Origin: Climacium dendroides
Taxonomy: Eukaryota > Streptophyta > Bryopsida > Hypnales > Climaciaceae
Length of the DNA stretch: 64,000 nucleotides
NCBI GenBank assembly: GCA_950106755.1
Contig: OX467084.1
Span: 27,035,213-27,099,212, forward strand
Direction of reading: 5' to 3'
In this document: positions 38,253 to 48,835 of the stretch, in pieces
How the letters are laid out: each line of letters starts with the position of its first letter
Position numbering within the stretch: the stretch's first letter is position 1
The notes under the pieces: generated by a model
What the model saw: only the letters and a program-made list of their open reading frames with translations
Database searches by the model: none
What the model was told of the DNA's origin: nothing
Made by a program: the position numbers and the translations under genes

Positions 38253-39125
38253 AATTAATTAATTTCAAATGTCACTTTGAGTTTGAGTTCTTCCTAGGCT
38301 TCACCTCGTGTTTAGCAGAATTGAGTGATTCTGTTCTCCCTATAGCACTTGCGTTGACATTCTTCATTACAAAAACGTCAATGCTTCGTCATTGCACTTG
38401 CTAACACTTTGAGAACCGCATACCAGGACGGATAGAAGTTCTGATTTCTCGCAGACCTAATAAAGACCAGAAAAGAAACTCTCCTTGACTTCAATACATG
38501 AAAATTAACAGCAGGATTCCCTTAGGTACAAAAATCGTCGAAATTTCGTCCCGGAAAAGCACACATTAGAGAAGCTGTCATGTGATACCTCAGTTGCTTA
38601 TCTTACAATAAACCTCCAGACTGCACTATCTTTACAGTAGTCAGTCGTCCGATGGAACAGTTATCGGAGAGGCGTCCATAACTACCTCCTTTCAATTTTT
38701 GAAATTCTTACGGCCTCCACTGCACCCTGTCTTAAGCAAAATTGAGCGATTCAAGTCTCCATATATCCAACTACACTTCATTACCAAAAAATCTTACCTG
38801 CACAACTACACTTCATTACCGAAAATCCAATGCCTCTTCATCAATTTTCAAACCGCACACCAATGAATTTTGTCGCCGTGGTGGACAGAAGTTCCGTTTC
38901 CTCCCAGACCTAAATACGACAAGAAATAAATAAATCCTCTCGGGTCTTGAATACGTCAAATATAATAGCAGGAGTCACCGAGTCACAAAACTCGTCGAAG
39001 TTTCGTCCACAAGAAGCACATTACACAAGCTATCTTGAGTACGCTCCTTCGGATGCTTATCTTATCTTCCAAGAACCTTCAAACTGCAACTATCTTCACA
39101 CAAAATCAGTTGTGCGATGCAAAAA
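38227..39125. repeat. Tandem duplication of the SERRATE promoter and start region
   Basis: Two direct copies, about 38227-38640 and 38664-39125, align along their length. Shared landmarks: CGGAG..GCGTCCAT, AGCA.AATTGAG.GATTC, CACTTCATTAC, CCGCA.ACCA, GACAGAAGTTC, GTCGAA.TTTCGTCC, GCTTATCTTA. The upstream copy retains a relic of the first SERRATE codons (ATGGACGCCTCTCCG beside ATGGACGTTCCTCCG). Confidence 0.75.
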
Positions 39126-40574
39126 ACGTGAGCAATGAGCCAGACGCAGACAATTTTACAGCACCAGCTTCCCACATTGTCGAAGCTAGAGACGAATATT
39201 TATCAAGCAAACCGGAACCAGGATACAGAAAGCATGTGTGTTGGTTCAATTCTTTTGTTTTCTCTCAACATTGTCATTCGGCTTCTTGATGTTGTCACTA
39301 ATGAGCCTTTCATGCGCACTAACCTCTTTTAGCCAATTTTTAAAAAAAAGTTTTATTTGGAATATGGATGAAGTTGTCAACTTTGGATGAAAAAATGAAT
39401 GGATGTAATTGAAATGTGAATTTTGATCCTAAAGATGGACAAATATATAAATACAATGCTTCACTAAATTACAAGCGATCACTATTGGCACATTTTCCAA
39501 AAGGAGTAAAAAAAAGGTTGTTCCTTAGTCATTCACTAGTTACTAGAATCTTTGATTTTAGTGCAATTTCGACCACAAGAATTTTATTTTCAATTTTCCA
39601 TAAAAGTATCAAGTTACGATCTTATTTGGAATAGTGAAGCTATTTGTTATATTCATAATATATGTAGATTATGAGTGAAACCTTAAATGGATAATTCATG
39701 TAATTATAAATACATTCATCAAAATGTGATGATATATTCCAATATATATATTTTCCAACATTCCAACTCACTCGAGAATTGCCACTAATAAAATCCTTGA
39801 TTGAGCTTAAAGCCAATGTTGAGGTTTACATTCAAATCCTCATTTAGTAGCATCAAAAAGGAATCATCATACAATTCCTTGGGTATCGTAGGATGCTATT
39901 TTTCAAATACACAAAAATTGATGTACTTTATGAAATATTGGATAAGGGACTATAGCATTGCTTCATTCTTTTATCATATTTTAATAGAAGCATTGTAAAT
40001 GTATAAAAAATCAAAATACAAGTTTCTTCTTTGAATAAGGACAATCTAATAGTTGGATCATTTATTTCAATCACTTATTGAGGAAAATGACAATCTAGTG
40101 GTGGGACCATCTATTTTAATAATTTGTATTTTACATATATATTCTTGTATTTTACTCTTTGAATACAAAGCATATATTACATATATAGCATTAGATTGAA
40201 AATTCAACAACAAACATCTTTCATTTGGAGTTAATTTTTAAATCTAAACCTTATCATGCTCAAATACAAATACCTTATATATAGAATAGTGGCCATCTCG
40301 AACATATTGGAGATACAATAAATTGAAATTGCCATGTGTCATTTTTATTTGGCTCAATATAAATACAAACATTTGTAACTATTGCATATGTCAATTCATA
40401 CACCTTGTATGTTAAATATTCCAAAGATACCATAATGCCACCCAAACTTGAATCTTTAATGGTTAATTTTTTAAAGATTGTATCCAAACACTAGGATGCA
40501 CCTTGGTCAAACTTGATTATAACTTTCATTATATACATGATACAAACCACATATACTTTATGTACACTTCATTC
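39126..40574. other. AT-rich spacer, no gene seen
   Basis: Several short open frames, none with a motif or splice support. Confidence 0.45.
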
Positions 40575-41496
40575 TTAACCCCTAAAGTCCCAAAGTCCCA
40601 TCTTAAAGACTTTGAGGACTATGGATAGGCTTGAGTGTGACCTCAATTTTAGACATAATTTTCTGAAATTTTTTTTGAAGCACATCAACTTTTTAGGAAT
40701 AGAATTTTTATTTCTATTAAAATATGGAAAAAAAGGTATACCACCCTAAGTCCAAAAATCAATTTGCTAGTTAATACAAAAAATCACAAAAAATATAATT
40801 TTAAATTTTTTTCTCAAAGGTTATATTTTTGTCTACATCTAATACATTGATTCATTCCATTTGGATTAGTAGTGCAAAGTTATGGAACTTTTTATTTTTT
40901 AGGCAATCATTGCATCATCATGAGAAAAGCAATTATAAGATTCATTCCTAAATTCAATTTTCACAAACTAAAGAGAAAAATTCTACATAATTGACTTTGC
41001 TTACTAGAACAATCTCATCATTGGGATTTGTATATTTCAATTCCATCTTTAGAACTACTAACAATTTAGTCTTTCCTTCAAACTCCTATGTACCTACTTC
41101 TAATTACCAATTTATTTAAGAATGGTAATCAATTTCAAATCTACTTCTACTTAAACATTTCTTTCAAGAATGAAAATCATGTGTGTTTTTCAATTTTTCC
41201 CCTTGACTCTCAACTCAATTCTTCAACAAAACAAAACAAAATTAAAAATTAAAAATCTTTAGTATAAAAATTTTAACTGAAGAAGATTCAAAGCAAAAAA
41301 TCTAGTCAAGCAATGTGAAAAAAAAATTGCTTCTTCACTTTAAATGCAAAATACCTTGCAATCTATGAGGTCAAATTTTTGGAAATGTCTACCACATTTT
41401 ATAATAGTCTAGTGCAATCCTTTCATACTTTGAAATAGAAAGAGCAGTGTGGGATGTTTTCTGATGAAAACAAGGCCTTCAGCATTTAGGAGTTAA
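40575..41496. mobile_element. TTAACCCCTAAAG element, copy in reverse orientation
   Basis: It starts TTAACCCCTAAAGTCCC and ends AGCATTTAGGAGTTAA; the interior is the reverse complement of copy 1 (for example CTTGCAATCTATG and CTTTAAATGCAAAATA). About 920 bp, non-coding. Confidence 0.7.
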
Positions 41497-42669
41497 CGTA
41501 ACTAACGGCAGTTTTGAGTGTTTTTTCGATGAAAACAAGGCCTTCAACCTTCAGGGTTTAAGTATTTGCTTCAAATCCGACATAGGGAGCTGAACAAGCG
41601 GCCTCTTAATTCACGCCAGTACCCAGAAGTCCGAGTTCTTTCTTCCTTGCACTCCAAGATGAACAATGTAAAATGTTGATCATTGACACATATTTCGGAT
41701 TGCAAAATATGAATTACATGCACTACTCAACGCACAAAATCCAAAAACTCCAACAATGAAACTATTACAATATTTATCTAATATTTATCAAATTAATTAC
41801 GAAATTTCACAGCGGCAGCAGCAGCAAAAATCTATTTTAGAGATGAAAACCATGAGATTCATGATCGTGAGAAAAATCACAGTTTGCAGTTTTCAACTTA
41901 TTACAATACAGCGATTCATCATCACGTCTTTGAGCTCCTTTCTGTGGAGAATCTTCAATGGGAGGACGGTCTAGGAGCCAGTCTCTAAAACCCCGAGCCA
42001 ATCCAGTCGTCTAATGTTCCTAACGTATACCAAGAGGTTGCTGACTACTACGACTGCACGACAAACACCTCTACCTACAAAAGGATAAAAGGGAACAAGC
42101 ATGTCAGGAGAAGTACGTAAAGGCCACGTAAAAGGAAGCTCAAAATAATCTGAAGGAGCACACCACCTTTACTTCATGTCCAAGCTTCCAAGTCCAACTT
42201 CGAGAATCGTAAAACTTCAAAGTCGTCTTCAGAAAGATAATGTCGGTTTACATTCAGAATGGCTCAGTTGACGCTAGACCATTTCCCATCACCTTTCTAT
42301 ATTGATTGACTGTCTATTTCCCAATCACCCTCACCACAGATGTTTCTCCTGTCTCCTCATGACCACTTTTCGATCAAGAACATAACTTCTCTCTGCAATC
42401 TAATTAAAATGACGTAGTTAAATTAAACAGTACCGCAATGGCTCTATGGGCTGCTGGTGTGTATACCTAAAAGAATCAATAGAAGTAAAAGAATAAATCT
42501 CTGGAATGAATCTGCACATGCAGACCCGCTGCCTGAGCGAAAAAGTTTCTTTCGATAAATTCAGTACAGCATAATAGTATCCAGGTGAAGCACTTCAAAA
42601 TGATCTAAGGGACAACGGCAAAATTGTAGCGAACCTCATGATCCAACATGTTTAAATGAGCTGAAGAAC
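41497..42669. other. 3' flank of TIM23, no gene seen
   Basis: Probable 3' UTR and downstream region of the minus-strand TIM23. I see no supported reading frame. Confidence 0.45.
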
Positions 42670-43263
42670 TCATATAGGCAAGTATCTCTTGGAAAGCTGC
42701 TTCCCAGCCACCAATCCCGCAGCAGCAATGCCCCCAAGCGCTCCTGCAATAGCTGCCGTTCGTGGACCCGCAGCCGCCTTGTACATAACTCCCGTGCCAA
42801 GTCCCGCAATAACAGTATTCAACATGTCATCGCTCCCTCGGTAATGAGAAGCGGTGCTTTCGAAGCCGGCATAGAGAAGCCCTAAGATCCCTACGGTGTT
42901 GCCAACAACCCGGCCTCTGTGCCCTGAGGCATTCAGAAACCGATTGACACGAATCTTCATCGTATCACTCCCTTCCTGAGATCGCAACCCCTCCACGGCG
43001 CCCTTGGCACCACCCGCCACGGCTCCGGTCAAGTAACCACATCCCGTATAATAGGTCAGATTCTCGCTCCAGTTTCGTCTCTGCACCACCGCCTCATCGG
43101 GAAACAAATACTCCGGCGCAGAAGGCAAACGATACACGCTCTCCAACGATTTCAAGTCAGCCGCTCCATAAAGATCCTGGTACGGATTATACAGTCGGCC
43201 CCCCGCACTACTCTCTTCACCAAAAATGGTGCTGCTCTCGGGACTGTGCCGCTCGTTGTTCAT
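42670..43263 (-). CDS. TIM23: Mitochondrial inner-membrane translocase subunit TIM23 (197 aa)
   Basis: The channel subunit of the TIM23 complex, which imports presequence-bearing proteins across the mitochondrial inner membrane. It is a single uninterrupted reading frame, as usual for plant TIM23 genes. The hydrophilic N-terminus (1-70, with LYNPYQDLYG) faces the intermembrane space in known homologues. The Tim17/22/23 domain follows: NLTYYTGCGYLTGAVAGGAK (about 69-88), the DTMKIRVNRFLNASG segment, GNTVGILGLLYAGFES, the D-x-x-N-x-V-x-A-G-L-G-T-G motif near 148, and a final glycine/alanine-rich helix ending KRYLPI. Four glycine-rich hydrophobic stretches agree with the family. The start is the first in-frame Met. 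The close relative TIM17 is less likely because of the long acidic N-terminus. Confidence 0.93.
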   Translation of the reverse strand: MNNERHSPESSTIFGEESSAGGRLYNPYQDLYGAADLKSLESVYRLPSAPEYLFPDEAVVQRRNWSENLTYYTGCGYLTGAVAGGAKGAVEGLRSQEGSDTMKIRVNRFLNASGHRGRVVGNTVGILGLLYAGFESTASHYRGSDDMLNTVIAGLGTGVMYKAAAGPRTAAIAGALGGIAAAGLVAGKQLSKRYLPI

Positions 43264-43439
43264 TTTGTCTCAATTCAGAACCAAACAAAAGGGGGGAAAA
43301 TCGACAGTCGAAGTTTGAAAATAAAACTAAGAACGTTCAAGGGTCGGAGGCTCCACAATACTCAACCCTGGCGCGGCGCCAATCGAGCACTTCACCTCCG
43401 AGACCATGCAAAACACCATTCTGAGAGCCCTAGGAAGCC

Positions 43440-43622
43440 CTAATTCCCTTGAATAGGAGGAAACCAACGAGGAGGCTTGGCAGGCGGTGGAATGCGCATG
43501 GAAGCTCCCATAGTTCTAGAATGCTCCATTCCTGCGTTCGAATCATGAGAACGTGCCTTTTCGAGGAGTTCCAGGTCCACTTGCCTTCCACTGCTCGCCT
43601 GACTAGACCACGAGGGGAACAA
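43440..43622 (-). CDS. Small proline-rich open frame upstream of TIM23, uncertain
   Basis: Sixty codons ending IPPPAKPPRWFPPIQGN. It lies upstream of TIM23 on the same strand, so it could be an upstream open frame in the TIM23 leader, a separate small gene, or chance. The codon choice and Pro/Trp-rich tail look more protein-like than the other frames here, but I recognise no family. Confidence 0.25.
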   Translation of the reverse strand: MFPSWSSQASSGRQVDLELLEKARSHDSNAGMEHSRTMGASMRIPPPAKPPRWFPPIQGN

Positions 43623-43791
43623 TTCACAACCGGTTAATTTTGTAATAAATTCTTAAGAATAATTTCTTATACACAATCATGCTACAAAATCTTAAACTAA
43701 TTTAGTGAATTCTTGTGAAAATTTTCCTAGTAAATTTTTGCTCTAAAGATGGAAAACACAAAATTTTAGAGGAATTCTTTTTTTTAAACCT

Positions 43792-44148
43792 TTAACCTCT
43801 AAAGTCCTCAGGGTGTTTTCTGTCAAAAATCACTTAGAACTACCACTTCTGTTGCGTTCACCAAAAAAAACCAAAAAAAATATGTTTTTGTAAAATATGT
43901 ATGGATTTAAAATATATTTTGATTTTTTTTTTTAAATTGTGCTGCCCGTTGACTTTTGATTTTGGCTTATTGTACGATAGCTTTTTCTCTTGGACACTAA
44001 TTGAAACAAAAATTATATATTCACAAAATTCTTGGCAAACTCCACAACCTCAAAAAATCTCAAAATCATTCACTACAAATTGAGACAATAGAAACCTATC
44101 TGGACCCAAATTGTCTCCTGAGGGGACAAACAATCTTTTAGAGGTTAA
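43792..44148. mobile_element. TTAACCCCTAAAG element, internally deleted copy
   Basis: It starts TTAACCTCTAAAGTCC and ends CTTTTAGAGGTTAA. It keeps both ends of copy 1 (TGTTTTCTGTCAAAAATCAC; GAGGGGACAAACAATC) but lacks about 570 bp of the middle. Confidence 0.8.
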
Positions 44149-44336
44149 AGGACGAACTAGTTTTCAAGGATGAATAATTGCACTTCTTGTTCTACTAGAA
44201 GGATTTTCTATCATCCATTGAACACCAAATGTCCTTGTCGATGTTTAAGGGTTAAATTCAATTTTTGCTACATAATGATAGATGACAACCATCAAAATCA
44301 AGATGAAATTATTGTAAATTGAATGAGTAAAGTATA

Positions 44337-44485
44337 TACTTTAGGAAATTTAATTTTTCTGTTGTTTTTGTCACGTTAATCCGATCAAAATATGACAGTA
44401 ATCTGTTGATTTTAATAGATTTCTATTAGATTTTGACCGGATCAACGCGACCAAAACAACAAAAAAACTAAATTTTCTAGTAGTG
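44337..44485. mobile_element. CACTA-type MITE, second copy
   Basis: Same foldback as 30688-30827: GTTGTTTTTGTCACGTTAATCC at the left and GGATCAACGCGACCAAAACA at the right. It keeps the right terminus TTTTCTAGTAGTG; the left terminus is eroded. Confidence 0.8.
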
Positions 44486-44635
44486 TATGAATATGTAATT
44501 GAACGATGATTTCTATCCCAAATTGACTACATAATGGATTTTGCCATGGCACTCAAGAAAAATTTTAAATGTTAGAAAGAACATTGGTTTATTGTTGCTT
44601 CAACATGAAAATGAGACATGTATTACCATACGTGT

Positions 44636-44722
44636 AGGTTAGTTTTGGAAATAAGTAGGAAAAATTTGGATCATGTCTAAAATTTTAAAAACTGTACAAC
44701 TACTTATTTCCAAAACTAACCT
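44636..44722. repeat. 23-bp perfect inverted repeat (hairpin)
   Basis: The arm 44636-44658 (AGGTTAGTTTTGGAAATAAG...) is exactly complementary to 44700-44722, with a 41-nt loop. No coding capacity. Confidence 0.85.
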
Positions 44723-45639
44723 GGTACGTATTCAGAATTATCAGTAATGAAATTTTTTCAGATTTTCAAAAATAGTGCAAAGTGCCAAAAGCCACAAAAA
44801 GCAATTTAGGCTGTTAAACTATCCAAATTCCAAAATTAAACTAATTCAATGCTTAATCTGAGTAGTTAAATGTATAATGCACCTTGTAAACTACAAAGCA
44901 TCCAACTTCGTCTCAATTTAACATTACTAACCAATATAAGTGAAGTTTTTATAGTAGACAATGTAGTTGAGTTAAGTCTAATTTGTTGATTTCTATAAGT
45001 TTTAATCCTTTAGAATTCAAACGTAAAAAAAATGAACAACAAATAAAAGTAAATTCGTCCTAAACATATAATTTTTTTCGTCCATCCATCTAAATTGTTG
45101 TAGATTCTTATGTTAGTTCTCTATCATATGTATAGTGAGATTTGAAGGACATTGCATTGCAAATATTCTACAATACAAAGGACACAAAAGTGTTTCACCT
45201 CAAAAAGTAACTTTTCAAGTCCAAAAAATGACCCTTCAAAATCAACTTGATTGAATAAGTAAAATAAAATATTTAAAGTATCACTATAATTAGGACTTAA
45301 ATAACATCTTGAACTTTGTAAAAATAAAGTCTTATAAAAAATACAAATATTCAATCATTCTACAATTTATTTTAGAAGGAATTTTTAAAAATATTTTTTA
45401 TTGTAAACACTAGTGAATGTAATTAAAGATCCAATCTTGTAGATTAAATCTATAAATCATATTTTACAACTCTTGTTTATGAATTACTATAATATTATTC
45501 CACTAAGAAAAAATTCATAATACATCTTCAAATTTTTGAAAATTTGGGCTATCTTTGAGTCCTTAATGAGTTTAGATTCAATTATAAAATATTCTAGAAG
45601 GATGCGTTTGACTTGTTAATAAATAATAATGTTGTAACA

Positions 45640-45775
45640 TTGTTTAACAACAAAGTACATGTATTCATGTACTTTTTTATCCATCTTTTGGATATTCAAT
45701 GTACTTTTTTATTCAATTGTATTCATGTACTTTTTTATCCAATTGTATTCATGTACTTTTTAATCCAAGTTTGGC
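45640..45775. repeat. Minisatellite of about 26-bp units
   Basis: Units of GTATTCATGTACTTTTTTAT plus CCAATT recur four times with small changes. The open frame across it reflects the repeat. Confidence 0.75.
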
Positions 45776-46499
45776 ATCTTCACATTTTGAATAGAAACAA
45801 GAAATTTTTGGCAAAAAAAAATTACCTCTTTTGACAAAAAGTAGAAATTTATTTTGAAATGGTGCAATTTGGCCCATGGTGGCAAAAAAAGGATTGGTTT
45901 AACTAGTGACAATGAAAGATTCAATGATTTAAACTCAAAATAGCATTTAGTTAAGCCATATCATTGTTCTTACCTTCATAATCCCAAGTATATATATTAT
46001 TGTTCTTTCTTCTTTCTTCTCAATTGAGTTGAAATCTTGAGTGTGCCCATTTCTCCTAGAGTTTAACTTAGTTGGGTTTAATTTTCAACATCTAATAATA
46101 GAAAAATGTTTTGCCTCATTGCATTGAATACAATAAAAATGTACCATTGTTGAATAAATCTGGTGATCATATTTATATTCGAGAGGTTTATTTGAATAAA
46201 ATTTTGTGGGAAAAAAATAGTATATTCAACACCCATAGAATTTTTTAAAAATTGATATCTTTTTGTAGCAACACTAAATCATTAGTGGTTATGCACAACA
46301 ACGTGAAGTCTTAGTGTTATATTATTTATGAAGATACTAAAATTACTAGTCATGATATACTATTTATTGGCTCTCGTTAATGGCCATTTATGATTATTGG
46401 TCATCATAGAATCTACTTCTAAAGAAAAGTAGCAAGAGCAGTCCTTGCCCATCTCTGTTTGTGATGAATGCATTGTAAAATATACGTGGAAAGGTCTTG
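45776..46499. other. AT-rich spacer, no gene seen
   Basis: I see no open frame of note and no repeat with clear ends. Confidence 0.4.
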
Positions 46500-47180
46500 A
46501 AAGGATTATGGATAAACTATATGTGGAAAGCTTTGAATCATTCTATTTTGATTAATGAGATGAAAGCTACGAGAAGTTTTAGTTATGGACAATTATAGAA
46601 TCTCCACTCTAAAGTAAACTTTGAAGTTCTTTATTTAACTCAATTTTCAATATTTTTGGAAAAAAATAAAAATATTGGGTGTAGATTGTTTATTACAACA
46701 TTACAACCATTGGGATTGGCATTTTTCAATTCCACAACTGAATCCTTGACAATTTCATATTTGGAATCATTCTCTACTTCTTTCCACTTACTATTTTTTT
46801 CCTATATGTTGTACAATTCCAAATGATCTTAAATTTATCAAGCACATAGCCAACTTGCCTTGAAGAATGAATCCAAAAAAGCACCACCAACTTATACATT
46901 TTTTCATACAAATGTGACCTTGTAAAGTACAACTACTTGTTTTTTCGCAAGGCCCCCAAAAGGATTTTTGTCACTTCAAACGTTAATATCTTGCAATCCA
47001 CAAGGTGGAAATTTCTGAATTTTTTTTCACATCTTCTCAAACCGGCACACTACAAGATCCTACGGTTACATGTGTTCAAAAATGTATTTTTTTCCTTCTA
47101 AAATTTGGTACTTGTACTACAAATGGCAGTTTTGGAGCAGTTTGGGTGAAAACATGGTCAAAAAACATTAGGAGTTACTG
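46500..47180. mobile_element. TTAACCCCTAAAG element, decayed reverse copy
   Basis: It reads as the reverse complement of 27940-28841: AGCTTTGAATCATTC, AGTTTTGGAGCA...GGGTGAAAACATGG and ACATTAGGAGTTAC at the right end. The left end is not clear. Confidence 0.6.
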
Positions 47181-47692
47181 TAACTAGGAGTAGTACAAAA
47201 TTGACTTGTTGAAACACAACACCAAACTCCCTCTAACCCAATATTGATGTTTCTAGAAGTTTCATCCAATGTTTTTTCTCTGAAGTCTTCAAACAATCAT
47301 TCCAACTCTTGGTCCTTCATTTCAGGCACTTTTACAATTCACTCTATTATATGTTACAAAGATTGCCTTGTGACCAACGTTCATTGTTATTCTATTATGA
47401 AAATTGTAGGTAAATTACATTTAAAAATGAAAAATTGTACTACCCCCAGTCCTTCTTTCTTCCGGCCTTTAGGGCGCAGTTGAATGCTGGCATCACCACT
47501 ATAGAAAGAAAATTCATCCCCAACAACTGACTCTTCATTCATTCACGCTGGTCATACGAGCAGAGTTCATCTTCCTCTTCTTCTTCATGAGTGGGTCTGA
47601 CAACGTTGCAGTGACGCCCGCTGTGAGTTCTGTCTGTCTGTCTCTCTCTCTCGCCCACCTCTTGCTCCAATCCCAAGTTCATCCATGTGCAT

Positions 47693-47923
47693 TATTGCAG
47701 AGTGATTGCATCATCCCCTCCGTCCAGTAAATGCTCCAATGCCGATCGTCACAAATGGACAGGTCTCTACAGTGTAGCCAGCCCTTCAACGCGAGAATTC
47801 GATCCCGACCGAGCCGGCGTTCATCAAGCCCGACTCTTAGAATCGATCGCAACAGAGCAGTCAATGAAGTTCATTGATCTCGGAATGGATGTGGTTGGCT
47901 TCTCGATCTCAGAGTGCACGTGA
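47693..47923 (+). CDS. Short open frame, unknown, possible leader exon
   Basis: An acceptor-like GCAG at 47689-47692 precedes an open frame with balanced codon use (CSNADRHKWTGLY, FDPDRAGVHQARLLESIA, FIDLGMDVVGFSISECT) that ends at 47923. An ATG at 47588 (MSGSDNVAVTPA, then GTGAGT) could be a first exon, but the phase does not join cleanly. It could also be part of the glucanase leader. I recognise no family. Confidence 0.25.
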   Translation, partial: YCRVIASSPPSSKCSNADRHKWTGLYSVASPSTREFDPDRAGVHQARLLESIATEQSMKFIDLGMDVVGFSISECT

Positions 47924-48835
47924 AAAACCCACCTGCAGTTCTGATCATGTGAAGCAGCCGACCAAGATGTGTGCAGGATGTATGTAGTTTAGTAGCGAGT
48001 AGTTGCAGCTGAAAAGTAGTGGGCACTGTGCAGGCACGGATTTGTGGGTTCAAAAGAAGTTCTAAGTTTAACAGACAGGATTTTTCTGTTTTCAGGATGC
48101 CAGGCTCTGGGGCGGCTTTCAAACTCCAAGCTTGCGAGTGACCAGCTCGATCTGGCGGGTTCGAGTAATCGCACTGCATTCGGAAGGACTTCAGAGTACC
48201 GTTTTTTTTCCCTGATAAAGTTTCAGATCCAGCGTCAATTCATCGCAACGGTCGCGAGCTCAATTTTGGTGGCTTCTGGTGGGAAGCTCTTGGTGATCTC
48301 GCATCGTTGCTTTCGTAGCTAGGGCTCCGACGGTGGAGAGGGAACTTGAGTTTTGTATTTGAGGAACTTTGAATTGCCCATAGCGAGATTGGTTGCGAAG
48401 CACATTCGTTCTTGCTCCAAGACCTGCAGACTGGATTGCTCTCCCTGTCTCTGTTTTCTTACTTGTACCCCTGAACTTACTTCCGCGTGAGTTCAAATGC
48501 AGTTTTAGATGCATTCGCCGATTTCGTCCTCAAATCGTTTCACTCTTGTAAAGGCTCGTGATCAGGTATCCATTATGATCTTATCCATTTCTGACACGGA
48601 AATATTGTTCAGATCTTGGTGCTATTTGGGTGTCGGTGAATGCTCACATCCCACATCTGCCAGTTTTCCTTACGAATGGTGTTTTTAATGAGCGCGACCT
48701 CGTGAGTAACAAGATTTGCACTCAGTCTCATTGTGCTCAGTTGGCTGTATATGCAGATGTGCACATTCAAGTATTGACTGGAGATTCTTCAACCCTAATT
48801 GCGGTAGCCCTTCTTCCGCAAGTCGATCTTTCTCC

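Noticed and set aside
37863..38258. Plus-strand 131-codon frame over SERRATE exon 1
   Set aside because: It is antisense to the Arg/Ser-rich exon, whose sense frame matches the SERRATE N-terminus and splices in phase.
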